From assembly GCF_947179515.1 (NCBI RefSeq), contig NC_067473.1:131314301-131378300 (forward strand): 64,000 bases of DNA, read 5' to 3'. Shown piece after piece: positions 53,595 through 63,898 of the stretch. This stretch comes from Apodemus sylvaticus (Eukaryota; Chordata; Mammalia; Rodentia; Muridae). Each line of letters begins with the position of its first letter. Within the stretch, counting starts at the first letter, position 1. The notes under the pieces were generated by a model. It worked only from the letters and a program-made list of their open reading frames with translations. It searched no databases and was not told the origin of the DNA. A program made the position numbers and the translations under genes.

Positions 53595-53712
53595 GGTCAG
53601 AGTATTGGTTCTGGTGTCTGGATCAGAATCCCTGCTAAGCCAGGGCTTCCGGCCATGAGATTAAGGCAAGTCCTATCTTCTTTGGGCCTCAGCTGCTCAG
53701 AAAGCATCACCT
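53595..53712 (+). mobile_element. MIR SINE remnant
   Basis: 'ctggatcagaatccctgcta', 'agattaaggcaagtcctatc' and 'tttgggcctcagctgctcag' follow the MIR order. Confidence 0.6.
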
Positions 53713-54724
53713 CACAGGGAGGCCTGCCTGAAAGCAGTCAGGGCTGAACCAAGCAGGAAGGCGAAGGCCAGATAAGTTGGGAGTCTGTAAATAAGAGCAT
53801 GCTGGATAGACAGGTCCGGTTGTCTGCCTGGGAGAGCTTGCCCACCACCCCAGCCTGCCTTAACCCAGCAAGCAACTACTCCTCAGGCCTCCTAAACGGG
53901 GCATAAATCAGAAGCCCGGAAGCTGGCGGGGAAGTGTGTTCCCCCACCCCAGTCAAAAGTAGGTGCTGACCACCGGGTCTCCAGGGGCCTGTGTACCTGA
54001 GCTGTTCCAGTCATAGATGTTGAGGCCAGAACTTTCACAAACTTTTAAATCAAAGATTGTCAAAGAAGCCACCTCCTAGGTCTGCCAGATGTTTGGCAGC
54101 TGGTTTCAAGCCGGAGTTGGGAGACCAGGGGCTGTGTCCAGTAGTAGTGGGGGAGTAGGGAATCTCCTGGGTCATGCTAGATTATTTCCAAAGGGGCAGA
54201 CAGGCAGGCTGCACAGATCAGGAGGTCGTGATGCATCCAACCACTGCCTAGGTTCTTCAGTCACAAGTACCAAGTTCATTGACTTTGCCTTTCTTAGCCT
54301 GGTCCCAAAACAAGGCAGAGTCAACTCTCAAACCTCAATCTTCTCTCTACATAATGGCTGAGACATTGCTTACCTCCATATCCTTGGAGGACTGATGTCA
54401 TTCTCCACGAGGTTCCCATACAACAGTAGAGCCACAGAAGAAGTGACCAAATGGGGCTAACAAGTCCTTGCCTCTACTCAAGCCTTTACTGTTCCACAGT
54501 TTTGGGGTCCAGGATGTAAGTACAGGACTTCCTTAAAGGACTCCCTTATTGCTTGGGGGGGGGGGAGGACCCAGAATGTTCCTTAGCAATCTTCCAGCTA
54601 TGGGTCCTAGGTAGTTCTTAGTTGTAAGCATGGTAGACTCAGGATTCATACAGTTTCTAGTTAGTGAGTCAGAGCCTAGGCCCTGACAGCCCAAAAAAGC
54701 TAGGCCAAGCCATTATCCTCAACA
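53713..54724. other. Unassigned, apparently single-copy DNA
   Basis: About 1 kb with a G-run near 54556-54567. No gene recognised. Confidence 0.45.
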
Positions 54725-54885
54725 TGCCAGTTAAGGGCCTGTGAAATGACTCAGCAGGTAAAGGTGCTGGCACCAAGACTGATGGCTTGAGTTCAATCTC
54801 TGGGACCTTTGGCCTCCAAATACATGCTGCAGTGCACATGCCCATATGCATATATGCTACATTATTAATTACTTAGTTAAAAAGT
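54725..54885 (+). mobile_element. Diverged tRNA-derived SINE
   Basis: 'tgaaatgactcagcaggtaa', 'aggtgctggcaccaagactg' and 'gagttcaatctctgggacct' keep the SINE head order. Confidence 0.7.
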
Positions 54886-55164
54886 TTTCTCAGATATTGC
54901 CAAATGTTAGGGAGGGAACAAAGTCCTTCCTCTGTCATTTCAGCAATAATGGAATCAAATCCATGTACATGTTTTAGTAAAAATGCTTGAGATACTGCCT
55001 CAAATGTATCGTGTAAACCCTGAGTGTGTACTTTCCAGCCCAGAGTACATCTATCTGTATGGTCTCCACCAGCTGTCTCTATGGTTCAGGTTCATAGGGT
55101 AATGGTATCCATCTTAGCTCAAGCACAAGGGCTCATGGGGAGATCTTAAGGCCACACACTGTTT
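54886..55164. other. Unassigned DNA
   Basis: No feature recognised in about 280 bp. Confidence 0.35.
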
Positions 55165-55300
55165 TGTTTTTTAATATTCCTTTTCTATTATTTTGAGACA
55201 TGGTCTCACTGTACAGTTCTAGCTACCCTCAAACTCCCTAAGTAGACCAAGATGGCCTCTTACTCACAGAGATCCACCTGCCTCTGCCTCCTGAGTTCTT
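55165..55300 (-). mobile_element. B1-related SINE, antisense (left arm of an inverted pair)
   Basis: 'attattttgagacatggtct', 'cactgtacagttctagctac' and 'gatccacctgcctctgcctc' are a reverse-complement B1. Confidence 0.8.
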
Positions 55301-55334
55301 TACTATTCTTATAAGTTATAAAATCAAGGTCTTT

Positions 55335-55435
55335 GAGCTCAGGAAGATCTCTAAGTTTGAGACACACTGGTCTACAGAGTGAGTTCCAGGACACCCTAGG
55401 CTACACAGAGAAACCTTGCCTTGGGGAGGGGCAGG
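55335..55435 (+). mobile_element. B1 SINE, 5'-truncated (right arm of an inverted pair)
   Basis: 'gagacacactggtctacaga', 'gtgagttccaggacacccta' and 'cacagagaaaccttgccttg' are the sense B1 3' half. Confidence 0.88.
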
Positions 55436-57154
55436 GCGGGGGTTTGGGGGAACTCTGGCCAGGCTGTGGTGTGTGGGAGACTACCCAGAAGCCTGGATCT
55501 GTCTCTGGTCTCTGGATAGCAGTGTGTTCTTGGGCACCCTGTCAAACCTCCCTAATGGGACTTGCTTCATACCCCTGCGTCCTAGGCAACACTGAGGGCA
55601 CTTGAGTCTCATCCTGTTCTTTGAATTCATTTTCCACCCCGATCCCCATGTGAAACCTACAGTCGATAATTCATACCCTGCCTAGACCTGCCCAGGCCCC
55701 CCCCCACCCTGACCCTGAACCCCAGGAACACACAGCTGTGGCTTCCATGTTCTCAGGCCCATCCCCAGGAAGCTCTTAGCCGTGGGCCTGACAACAGGAC
55801 TCTGAGCTTCCAGACCCTTTGAAATCCTCACCATTTATTTGTGTTTGTCCCATCTGTTTCCTGTGGCCACGAGCTACTGAACTGAAAACGCCTGTGGATT
55901 TGAGGGCTGGGGGCAGAACAGGACAATGACAGCTGGGACACCCCACCCTACAGACAGCTGGCTGGGAAAAAAAAAGAAAAACCAGGGTTGGCAGGGCTGA
56001 GCAAGCTGGGGAAGGAGGCGGCTTCTGACATGGCTCGCACACTGTCGGGCTCACCCAACTCAGAGGGCACAGGTGAATTTTGAGCTGGGTCTCTAGCTTC
56101 ACAGGACCTGGAAGCAGAAGCCCGGAAGCCCGTCTTTCCAAGCATGCTATGGGGAGGGAGGGGAGCTGAGACAGAAGAGAGAGCACACGGTCAGTAACAC
56201 CCACCTCAGGGAACAAGCAGCACGGCAGGCTCCAGCTAGGCTGGAGAGAGCACTCTGCCTTCTCCATCACCATCACCATCACCACATACGGGCGTCCAGG
56301 GAACCATCATACATTTTGCATCCGAGTAGCCTCAGATACTGCAAAGGGTATCCATATGGGACACTGGAGAAAGTTCACCCTTTGATGGCTGTGCTAACCA
56401 CTCCCCCAAAAGGGTCTCACCAGTCAGCCGCAGGGAGGACAAGGTCTTGCTGCTGTGCAAGGGGTAGTGTGGAGTCTTCAGGCATGGAGGAGCCCCTTGG
56501 CTGGTGACCACCCCCCCCCCAAAGAGGGACTGGCTGCTGAGCACTCGCCAGGACATTGCTCTGTCACGGTACCCCTCCCTCAGCCTTCTCCACCCCACAC
56601 CCACACCCGAAGCTAACCTCTTCAGCTTTCCTTGCCCCTAATTTAAGCCGTTGATCCTCCTACCGATACCACCCCTCCCCCTCCGGGCCCCAGGTCAGGC
56701 TTCTGAACCTGAGAACTGACACACCTTGCTCTCAGAGTCTCTGCTTAGTCACACCCTCCCCAGGCGAGCAAGGTGTGTCAGCAGCAAGCACAGGAACCAG
56801 AAGGGAGGAAGGGCCAAAAACCCCCACACACCAGGCGCACAAACACATCTGATCACACTTCAAACGTCACGTCCCGCCCCACCCCACCCCACACCCACAC
56901 TCAAAGTTACATCAGCACTCGTGAGGATGACAGTATCCGGAGAAAACTGAGATACACCTGTGGGGATGTGTTATCACATGAGCATAACCTCTTCAGGCAA
57001 CAAGACACTAGTAGAGAGATAGCCGTAGGGAAGACGCAGGCTCTGCCTTGTGAGTCTCCCCCTCACTAGAAAGGATAACCTCTCACCCACTAAAGGGCAC
57101 ACTTACCTCCATTTCTACGCAGCAGATTCATGTCAGCTGCTTTTAACCTTTATA
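55436..57154. other. Unassigned, mostly single-copy DNA
   Basis: About 1.7 kb. A 169-codon minus-strand frame (55776-56285) opens in the CATCAC repeat and shows no domain. A (CATCAC)n is at 56264-56285 and a CCCCA-rich patch near 56876-56895. Confidence 0.5.
56264..56285 (+). repeat. (CATCAC)n hexanucleotide repeat
   Basis: Three and a half uninterrupted CATCAC units. Confidence 0.92.
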
Positions 57155-57440
57155 TAAAGAGATGCATTTGTCACTGTTCTTAACGCTGTGACAAAATGCC
57201 TACAACTTAAGAAAGGCAGGGAGGGTTCATTTGGACTCGTAGGTCAAGTGTGCAGACTATCTCAGTAGAGAGGCGTGGCAACCAGCCCTTGAGACAGCTG
57301 CCTGCACTGCACCCACAGTCAGGAAACAGAGAGAGCCGAATGCTATCACTGAGCTGCTTCTTCCTTGTCCTTCAGTCTTGGGCCCCCACCCTCGGGGTGG
57401 TGTTACCCACCCACATTCTGGGTGAATCTTCCCTGTTCAC
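57155..57440 (-). mobile_element. Diverged rodent LTR-like repeat, antisense
   Basis: 'acgctgtgacaaaatgccta', 'gggagggttcatttggactc' and 'cggggtggtgttacccaccc' with 'gggtgaatcttccc' fit a reverse-complement rodent LTR similar to 48085-48420. Boundaries are approximate. Confidence 0.45.
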
Positions 57441-57575
57441 CTACCACCTCACCAGAGGACGCTAGAATAGATGCATGCCACCACGCCTAGCTTCGAGTCC
57501 TACTGGGGATTTGAACTCAAGTGATCATGCTCGCTCAGTGAGACCTTACTGACGTGCTCAGCAGAGTCTCCTAGG
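57441..57575 (-). mobile_element. B4A-type SINE fragment, antisense
   Basis: 'agatgcatgccaccacgcct' and 'ggggatttgaactcaagtga' with 'cagtgagaccttactgacgt' are the tRNA-proximal half of a reverse-complement B4A. A 56-bp block (57442-57497) matches the 58.28 kb copy with five differences. Confidence 0.65.
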
Positions 57576-57633
57576 TGGTCTTACATCGGTCGAGCTGACA
57601 ATCAGGAGTAAGCATCACATGTCCCCTGCCCTG

Positions 57634-57969
57634 TGTCCTGCCATAACATAGATATGAGATGTCCCCAAAACGCCACGTAGTGAAGGCTCGGTCACCAGCT
57701 TGGCACCACTGGGCGGGGCTGGAGCCTTTATGAGAAAGCCTGAACGGGATATTGGGAAGTCTGATCCTCCTCTTCCTCTTTCACTTCCCGACTACCTCAC
57801 AATGAATGGCTTCCTTAGATGCACACTCCTGTAGTACTATATAGCCGCACCACAGGACCAGAGTAACAGCTGACTAAACTCCAAAACTATGGGCTTAATT
57901 GTTTTTCTTTTTAACTCCATTACTTCTGGTCTTTTGCTATAGGAAAATCAAAGTGATTAACACATATCC
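57634..57969 (+). mobile_element. MaLR-type LTR with 5-bp target duplication
   Basis: The LTR spans about 57639-57964, from TGCCATAACATAG through 'gatatgagatgtccccaaaa' and 'tcttttgctataggaaaatc' to 'gattaacaca'. The flanks tgtcc (57634-57638) and tatcc (57965-57969) match at 4 of 5. Confidence 0.72.
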
Positions 57970-58041
57970 TAAGACATCAAACTGTCAAAGGAGATGGTAG
58001 GAGAGACCAAAGCCCAGCATTATCTGAGGGTAATAGCTAGG

Positions 58042-58420
58042 TGGTGGTGATGGTGATGGTGGTGGTGGTGTGTATGTGTGTATACATACATATGGTGGTA
58101 GTATGTTGTTGTTGGTATGTGTGTGTGTACATACATACATTCATGAGAGTGCATATGTGGGTGTCAGAGGACAACATCAGATATTGGTTTTTGTCTTCCA
58201 TCTTGAGACATCTTTGTTGTCTGCCACTGTGTTCTTGAGGCTAGCTGGCCTGTAGCTTCCACAGGTTCCCGTTTCCACCTTCCACCTCACCAGAGGACCC
58301 TAGAATAGGTGCATGCCACCGTGCCTAGCTTTATAAGTCTCCTGGCGATTTGAACTCACGTAGTCATGCTGGCTCTGAAAGACCCTTATCCACTGAGCCC
58401 TCTCCCAGCTCAGTAACAAG
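58042..58420 (-). mobile_element. B4A SINE, antisense, with GGT/TG-rich tail
   Basis: (GGT)n and TG units (58042-58130) lead into 'gtcagaggacaacatcagat', 'ggtgcatgccaccgtgccta' and 'tatccactgagccctctccc', the reverse-complement B4A. Confidence 0.75.
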
Positions 58421-59577
58421 TGAGTCCACCCACCCTTGAGTCTCTCCTCCCCCCCTCTGAGGATGAACCTCTACAGCTACTGAGAGTCACTTTGTCAGTG
58501 TGACAGAGTGGCGGTCACCTTAGATGGAGCCAGGGCAGACAGGGCGGTAGCCATGCAGCTAATCAAGGTTCCTCATCAGGAACTTAGCTGGGCTTTGAAT
58601 CTGAGTTGCTTTAATGGCAGCATTAAGGAGCCAGATTTGCCAATTCAGCATACGAATAATCTAGAAATAATCTTACCAGAAGACGGAAGGCTCCCAGCCA
58701 ATTTTCCCCACTTAGAATGTTGTTCACAGCCTCACTGAGAGAGCAGTGGCAGCCAGCAATCCCTATCAGCAAGAATTCAAGTACCAGGGGACTAGCCTAC
58801 AGCCCTCGCTCCTGGTTCCAGCTAGAGAGATACTTGCAGCCTGTCGTTTTCAGATTGATGGCAGGTGCCTCTTTTAGTGACACAAACCAACATGCCTCCT
58901 TTCAAGGTCTATCAGCCTCACTTTAGCCAGCCCTTCAATAAGTCTTCCTCTCCAGCTAGCTCTCCCCTGAAGCCATGAGTCTTAGGCTTGGCTACACACC
59001 CCTGTGGAGCTTTTAAAACTCCCCTTATGTAGGTTGTAAAGCAACTGAGTGCATCAGAACTCCTGGCTGGGCTGCAGCCAGCAGCTCTGAGGATCCCTGG
59101 GTGAGCTATGCTCGCACTTAGCTGAGCTAGGACCTCCTCTTGCAGCTGGGCCTGCAGTCTAGCCCAGACTTTGCAACAACTTGTGTGAGAACTGCTCAAT
59201 TCATTTGCAAGCCTCAGCCCCTGTAAGGTGGGCCACGCATGGCCCCTCACAGGACATTTGTGCCTTCTACTCTTGGCCAAGACATCCCAGTAGCACATGA
59301 GTGGCCACAGAGCAGGCTCTCTGTCCTTGTTCCCAGAATTCCCAGGAATCCCACAGGGATTTCTGTCACATCTGTAGCCTAGTGGCTCTCAGTGGAGAAG
59401 CTTCAAAGCAAAGTAGAGAGCCCTGACCTGTCTCGAGGGCATCAGGCCGTCCATACATTCATAGGGTTGGATCTGGGGTCCCACTCTTTCCATCAACCTC
59501 CAATAAGGCTCTGGGCCTTGCCCAAAGAAGGTGCATCATCTGTGGTCCCTACCAAAGAAACAGCTTGATTCAAAATT
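58421..59577. other. Unassigned single-copy DNA with a candidate conserved core
   Basis: About 1.15 kb. The part at 58490-58740 is repeat-free and contains 'gccatgcagctaatcaaggt', 'gttgctttaatggcagcatt' and 'gaataatctagaaataatct'. A 126-codon minus frame (58918-59298) has no domain. Confidence 0.45.
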
Positions 59578-59587
59578 TAAAGAAAAA

Positions 59588-59622
<35 letters not shown>

Positions 59623-59707
59623 GAAGGAAGGAAGGAAGGAAGGAAGGAAGGAAGGAAGGAAGAAAAGAAAAGAAAAGAAAAGAAAAGAAAAGAAAAGAAA
59701 AGAAAAG
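59578..59707 (+). repeat. Polypurine tract: (AAAG)n, (AAGG)n, (AAAAG)n
   Basis: About 130 bp of A/G in three successive unit types. No SINE body was recognised next to it. Confidence 0.97.
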
Positions 59708-60374
59708 GAAAGTTTTATTCTGTAGTCAAATAGCCAAAAACAAGTGAGTATGGACCCAAAACACCGATCCCGATTCCCCAAATGCTACAGCAGTTAATAG
59801 ACTTTTTATAAAAACATAGCAAAGCAAGCCATAAACCAAGACATTTGTCCGCTACGTTGGTGGGTGCACGGCTTATAGCAAAGCAGGGAAGCTCTGCTGT
59901 AGACTTAGATGCCAGTTGAGGCCTTTGCTTGGTGGAAACCAGAGGTCTGTTCAAACATTCCTAAGGATTTACCTTCTGGTCATAATGACTTTACAGAGGA
60001 GGGTGATAAATGGCTGTTGGGGGGGACTAAAGATGCCCCGAGATAATTTGGCTCAGGACCTGTAACATTCCAACCTCTCTAGGTCACTGCGGCTCTGGTC
60101 TGTTAATCAGCCTTTGTTGTCACAGCTCCTTTCCAGGGACTCTGCCTTAGAGAGGGGAGAGCTGTGGGGAAAGGAAAATGAAGGTGACATTTCCCAAAGA
60201 TGCTCAGAGAAGCCCTCCTACCCCACCAGCTCTTACTGGCACCATCAAAGGCAGACACCCAAGTCTAGCTCACCTTCATCATCACCTCCATGAGGTCAAC
60301 ACAAGGTTCAGCTTCCTTCTGCCTCCCTCTTGGGGTGCTTGCTTTTAGTACCCCAATGCTAGGCTGCGAGGATA
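59708..60374. other. Unassigned DNA
   Basis: About 0.67 kb, no recognised repeat or gene. Confidence 0.4.
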
Positions 60375-60490
60375 AGCCACAGCCAGGGGCTAAGATGGAA
60401 TACGCTGTACTCCCAACACTAGGGAGGCTGCAGGAGAATAACAAGGCCCAGGCCTGCCTGGGCTACAAGGGAGACTGTCTAGAAGCAAGG
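60375..60490 (+). mobile_element. B1-related SINE, diverged
   Basis: 'tactcccaacactagggagg', 'ctgcaggagaataacaaggc' and 'cctgcctgggctacaaggga' keep the B1 order. Confidence 0.65.
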
Positions 60491-60524
60491 TGGGAAGGGC
60501 AGGGAAAGGTCTGAGGGTCTTTGA

Positions 60525-60690
60525 GGTGGTCCAGCAGGTGAAGATCACTTATTGCACATGCCTGGTGACCTGAGTTCAATTCTCAGAACCCAAGGGGGAA
60601 GGAAAGAACCAACTCCCCAAAGCTGCCTTTCACACTCACACAAATACAAGCCATATATACACAGTAGGAACAGACCACAACATAGAATAG
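60525..60690 (+). mobile_element. tRNA-derived SINE, diverged
   Basis: 'gtggtccagcaggtgaagat', 'gagttcaattctcagaaccc' and 'accaactccccaaagctgcc' fit the same SINE type as 22850-23042. Confidence 0.7.
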
Positions 60691-60694
60691 ATAA

Positions 60695-60835
60695 TGAGCT
60701 GTTAGCTCTGGAGTTCAAGGCTAGCTGTGGCTAAACAGCAAAACCCTGCCCCAAAAGAGAAGAGAAGGAAAGAGAGGAAGGGGAGAGGAGGAAGGAGAGG
60801 GGAAGAGTGGGGGCAAAGAGGAGGGAAGGGGCTTC
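60695..60835 (+). mobile_element. B1 fragment followed by purine-rich tract
   Basis: 'ctggagttcaaggctagctg' and 'aacagcaaaaccctgcccca' are B1-like. A GAGAAGGAAAG-rich tract follows to about 60835. Confidence 0.6.
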
Positions 60836-61487
60836 CACCCTCCCCCAAAGCTTCTGTAGTTTCTCCCCACAACAGATGACAGTCATTCAGGGCTCAAAGT
60901 GGGCTCGTGGTCTTTGAAACAGGGATCACCAGGGTCTGCGGATCCAGCAGGCATTCCACTTCACAGACAGGACCCTAGCTGGAGGAAGCCAAGGGCTCTG
61001 CCATCTCTCTGGATGGCAGTGGGCACCCACCTAGGCCTGTACCTTCGCTTGGTGACCTGTGGGCTGACATCTCGTTCTTCCTTGGGCTGGAGGAAGCCCT
61101 GCAAATGCAAACACTTGGGCTCAGTAGTCCCAGCAGAACTGTCACCGGAGTGCGTGTTTGACTTGGCTCCTGCCGTGTTGTTTTAGAAAAGGAACGCCTT
61201 GCCAGCGCTTAAATTTTGGAACACTTGGAATAAAAACCTGTAGGTGTATAAATACTTACAGTCCCCCTAACCCCCAACTGGAGAAACAAACGTGATATTC
61301 TTCTCTTGAAAACCAGACAAGTTAGTCCCAAGGGGCTCACAACAGATTGTGGCAAAGATAACCTTGGATGGAGTCGGGGACCCTGGCCCCTGGTCAGCAC
61401 ACTCCAACCCCCCCCTCCACTCCCTATCGCCTTGAGCTCAGCAAGCTCCCAGATGACCACCCAGGCCTCTGCATTTAGAAATCCTAT
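60836..61487. other. Unassigned DNA
   Basis: About 0.65 kb with two 95-codon plus-strand frames and no domain. Confidence 0.45.
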
Positions 61488-61625
61488 GCCCAGAGCAACT
61501 GCTTCCTGGCTGTGTGACCTTGCTTCTTTCTGCCTCTGTTTTTCTAAAACACCCCCAGCTCAGAGCCTGGTGGAGTGCTCCTCCGACATCTGACATAGGT
61601 GAACGCGTTCTAAGTCACTGCTGTC
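61488..61625 (+). mobile_element. MIR SINE remnant
   Basis: 'gcttcctggctgtgtgacct' and 'tctgcctctgtttttctaaa' then 'tcagagcctggtggagtgct' follow the MIR order. Confidence 0.75.
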
Positions 61626-61645
61626 ATTATCATTAGGTTTTTATG

Positions 61646-61680
61646 TCTGTCTGTCCATCTGTCTGTCTGTCTGTCTGTTT
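61646..61680 (+). repeat. (TCTG)n tetranucleotide repeat
   Basis: TCTG units with one CATC interruption. Confidence 0.92.
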
Positions 61681-62454
61681 TTCTATTTGAGACTGTGAGG
61701 CTCACTTCCTATCAATCCTAGGGGCTTCCTTTCAGTGCATACAAGTCATCTCCCCCACACCCTGCTCTGCAAATCCATCCCCTGGCACAGGAGAGCCACA
61801 GGGCCAGAGACGGGGAGTGGCCTTGAGCCACAGCCTGCCTTTGAATGTAAATATTAGTGTTGGCCCGGCCTGGAGCACTGCACGCAGGAGAGGCAAGGCT
61901 GGAGCCTTTGGAGGCAGGCTGCCAGGAGCCACAGGGCAGAGGGAGCCCTCTAGCCTGCCCTTCCTACACTCCTGGCTGCTCAAAGGATGGAGAGGAGAGA
62001 CCACCACTGGTACTGGCCCACTCCGCCCCACCCCAAGCATCCACTGAGGCCCCAGGCAGGGGCTGTCATCACAGCAGAAGGAGAGCTGAGACTGAGGCCC
62101 GAGCCCAGGCTACTGGCCTTGGCAGTGAGCTTCCCAGAGGGAGGTCAGTAGAGCCAAGGCAGCCAGAGGGAGGGAGGGAGGGAGGGGAGGGAGGAGAGGG
62201 AGGGGGAGGGGGGACAGCTTGCTGTCCCTGCTCCAGCTGAAGGACCGGCTGCAGCTATAATTATCTGCTTATGTCAGGCGGAAGCAGAGAACCAAAAGCC
62301 AAAGGCTTTGCAATGAGCCACCGAGGGTAAGCTATCCGTCACCAGCACAGGCCGGCCGTCCCTCTGTGGCTCCTTTAAGCTGCATGTGGACGTGCAGAGT
62401 TGTTGTCAATCGGGAACTCTAAGAGACTCTGGGATAGAGGGCCAGTTAAGGACT
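61681..62454. promoter_or_regulatory. Repeat-poor, GC-rich candidate regulatory block
   Basis: The block includes 'tgaatgtaaatattagtgtt' near 61843, a GGGA-rich tract (62160-62215) and then 'gcagctataattatctgctt' and 'aagccaaaggctttgcaatg' (62252-62315). The last part combines a TAATTA core with nearby E-box-like CAGCT. No exon is evident; the 127-codon frame at 61857-62240 runs into the GGGA tract. Confidence 0.4.
62160..62215 (+). repeat. (GGGA)n-rich tract with quadruplex potential
   Basis: GGGA units pass into GGGGA and GAGG units. Many runs of three or more G are separated by single A. Confidence 0.92.
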
Positions 62455-62555
62455 TTTTGTTTTGTTTTGAGACAGTGTCTTACCGAATAGCCCAGGATAG
62501 CCCCAAACACATTGTTCTCCTGCCTCAGTTTCCAAGGTGCTGGAATTTCAGCTCT
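62455..62555 (-). mobile_element. B1-related SINE, antisense
   Basis: 'ttttgttttgttttgagaca', 'gaatagcccaggatagcccc' and 'aaggtgctggaatttcagct' form a diverged reverse-complement B1. Confidence 0.7.
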
Positions 62556-62649
62556 TTGGTTCTTTTATAAACAGTGTGCCTCTAACACACTCCCCAAGGT
62601 CTCTGCAGCCCTTTCTACCTCTTCAATTCCCTAAGGGAGGCAGAGGTTA

Positions 62650-62830
62650 CAAGGACAGACTTGGGTTTGGACAAGCCTGGGTCTGCATTCAGCTCTGCGG
62701 CTTCCTAGCTGTGCGATACAGGGCAAATCCTTTAATCTCTCTGTGCTTTAGCTTCCTCATCTTCAAAATGGGGATAAAGTATCTTCTGCTTCCTTCCCAG
62801 TGCAGCAGGACCGCGGCATTCTGGTCCTGA
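62650..62830 (+). mobile_element. MIR SINE, well preserved core
   Basis: 'gcctgggtctgcattcagct', 'cttcctagctgtgcgataca', 'cctttaatctctctgtgctt' and 'tcctcatcttcaaaatgggg' give the clearest MIR in the window. Confidence 0.88.
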
Positions 62831-62889
62831 GGAGACTGCTGTCACACCCACTGGCTAGGGAGCTTTACAAGCAGCATTTCTAACAGCCT

Positions 62890-62984
62890 ACAAATGACCA
62901 GCCACATGTTTGCTGATCAATCAATGGCCACCCTCCTCAATGCAGAAGCTATGTGTGCAGTAGAATATTATGCAGCCATAGAAA

Positions 62985-63035
<51 letters not shown>

Positions 63036-63110
63036 GGCCAACCTTCACTAACTGACATAGGAGATTCTTTGCAGAGGCAGGAATAGACTATAAGACAGGC
63101 CGGGGTGTTG
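62890..63110 (+). mobile_element. Possible L1 3' UTR remnant with (GA)n
   Basis: 'gtagaatattatgcagccat' followed by (GA)n at 62987-63031 and 'gaatgggccaaccttcacta' resembles the L1 phrase 'tggaatattactcagccat'. Weakly supported beyond the first phrase. Confidence 0.45.
62987..63031 (+). repeat. (GA)n microsatellite
   Basis: About 45 bp of uninterrupted GA. Confidence 0.97.
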
Positions 63111-63669
63111 GAGTCCTTTTTGATCTCAGTTCTTCTCTGTGGATGATACACAGATGTCTACAATTGTGGCCAAGCATGACGGCCCATGCCGCTCCAACCC
63201 CTGCACAAGTCATCCCTGGCCTGATCCAGCATCAGCATCCACTGCAGATGTCTGTGGACACGGTAAGTTTCTTCTGCGGGATCATCCTTCTCAGTTCAGT
63301 TCACTGCCAAACCCAGCGAGCTCTCCAGCCCGGCAGAATGTGAGCTCTGAGCTAACAGTGACAGAGGAGCGAGAGGCCAGCAGGGACAGCCAGCACGCAG
63401 ATCCATGTCCAAGGCCCGGATTCCACCCAGGCTTCCCCCCAACAAAAGACGAGTTTCTGAGCCTGAGAAAAGAGGCAGGCTGCACACGCCTCTGCCCGGC
63501 CCAGGACAGACCCTCATCCCATCCGTGCAGGCAAGGTGGGAAGGCTGCCGGAAGGAGGGATGAATGGAAACCAGTCACATGCAGTGTGGAAGGAAATCCT
63601 TCCCTCCACATGCTTCCCTCTGATGAGATCCCAGCTAGGGCCCGGGGATCCGTGGCATCCTGAGATTAG
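63111..63669. other. Unassigned DNA with the longest open frame of the window
   Basis: A 174-codon plus-strand frame runs from 63139 to 63663. Its residues are rich in proline, serine, arginine and cysteine with no recognised domain, signal peptide or membrane segment. Opposed minus frames of 106 and 109 codons exist. It is not called a gene, but it is the only single-copy frame of this length. Confidence 0.4.
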
Positions 63670-63898
63670 AAAGGGGGACTGGGCCGGGCGGTGGTGGCGC
63701 ACGCCTGTAATCCCAGCACTCCAGGAGGCAGAGGCAGGTGGATTTCTGAGTTCGAGGCCAGCCTGGTCTACAGAGTGAGCTCTAGGACAGCCAGGGCTAT
63801 ACAGAGAAACCCTGTCTCGAAAAAACCAAATCCAAAAAACCAAAAGAAAGAAAAGAAAAGAAAAGAAAAGAAAAGAAAAGAAAAGAAAAGGGGACTGG
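63670..63898 (+). mobile_element. B1 SINE with target-site duplication and (AAAAG)n tail
   Basis: Near-consensus B1 from 63683 ('gccgggcggtggtggcgcac') through 'gttcgaggccagcctggtct' to 'gagaaaccctgtctcgaaaa', then an AAAAG tail to about 63885. Flanks aaagggggactgg (63670-63682) and aaaaggggactgg (63886-63898) match at 12 of 13. It retains several CpG, so it is one of the younger insertions. Confidence 0.97.

Noticed and set aside
55776..56285. 169-codon minus-strand frame
   Set aside because: It opens inside the CATCAC repeat with a repetitive Met-Val start and then shows no recognisable domain.
63139..63663. Possible protein-coding gene of 174 codons
   Set aside because: No domain, no clear promoter or splice context, and overlapping frames on the other strand. 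Kept only as a lead to test.
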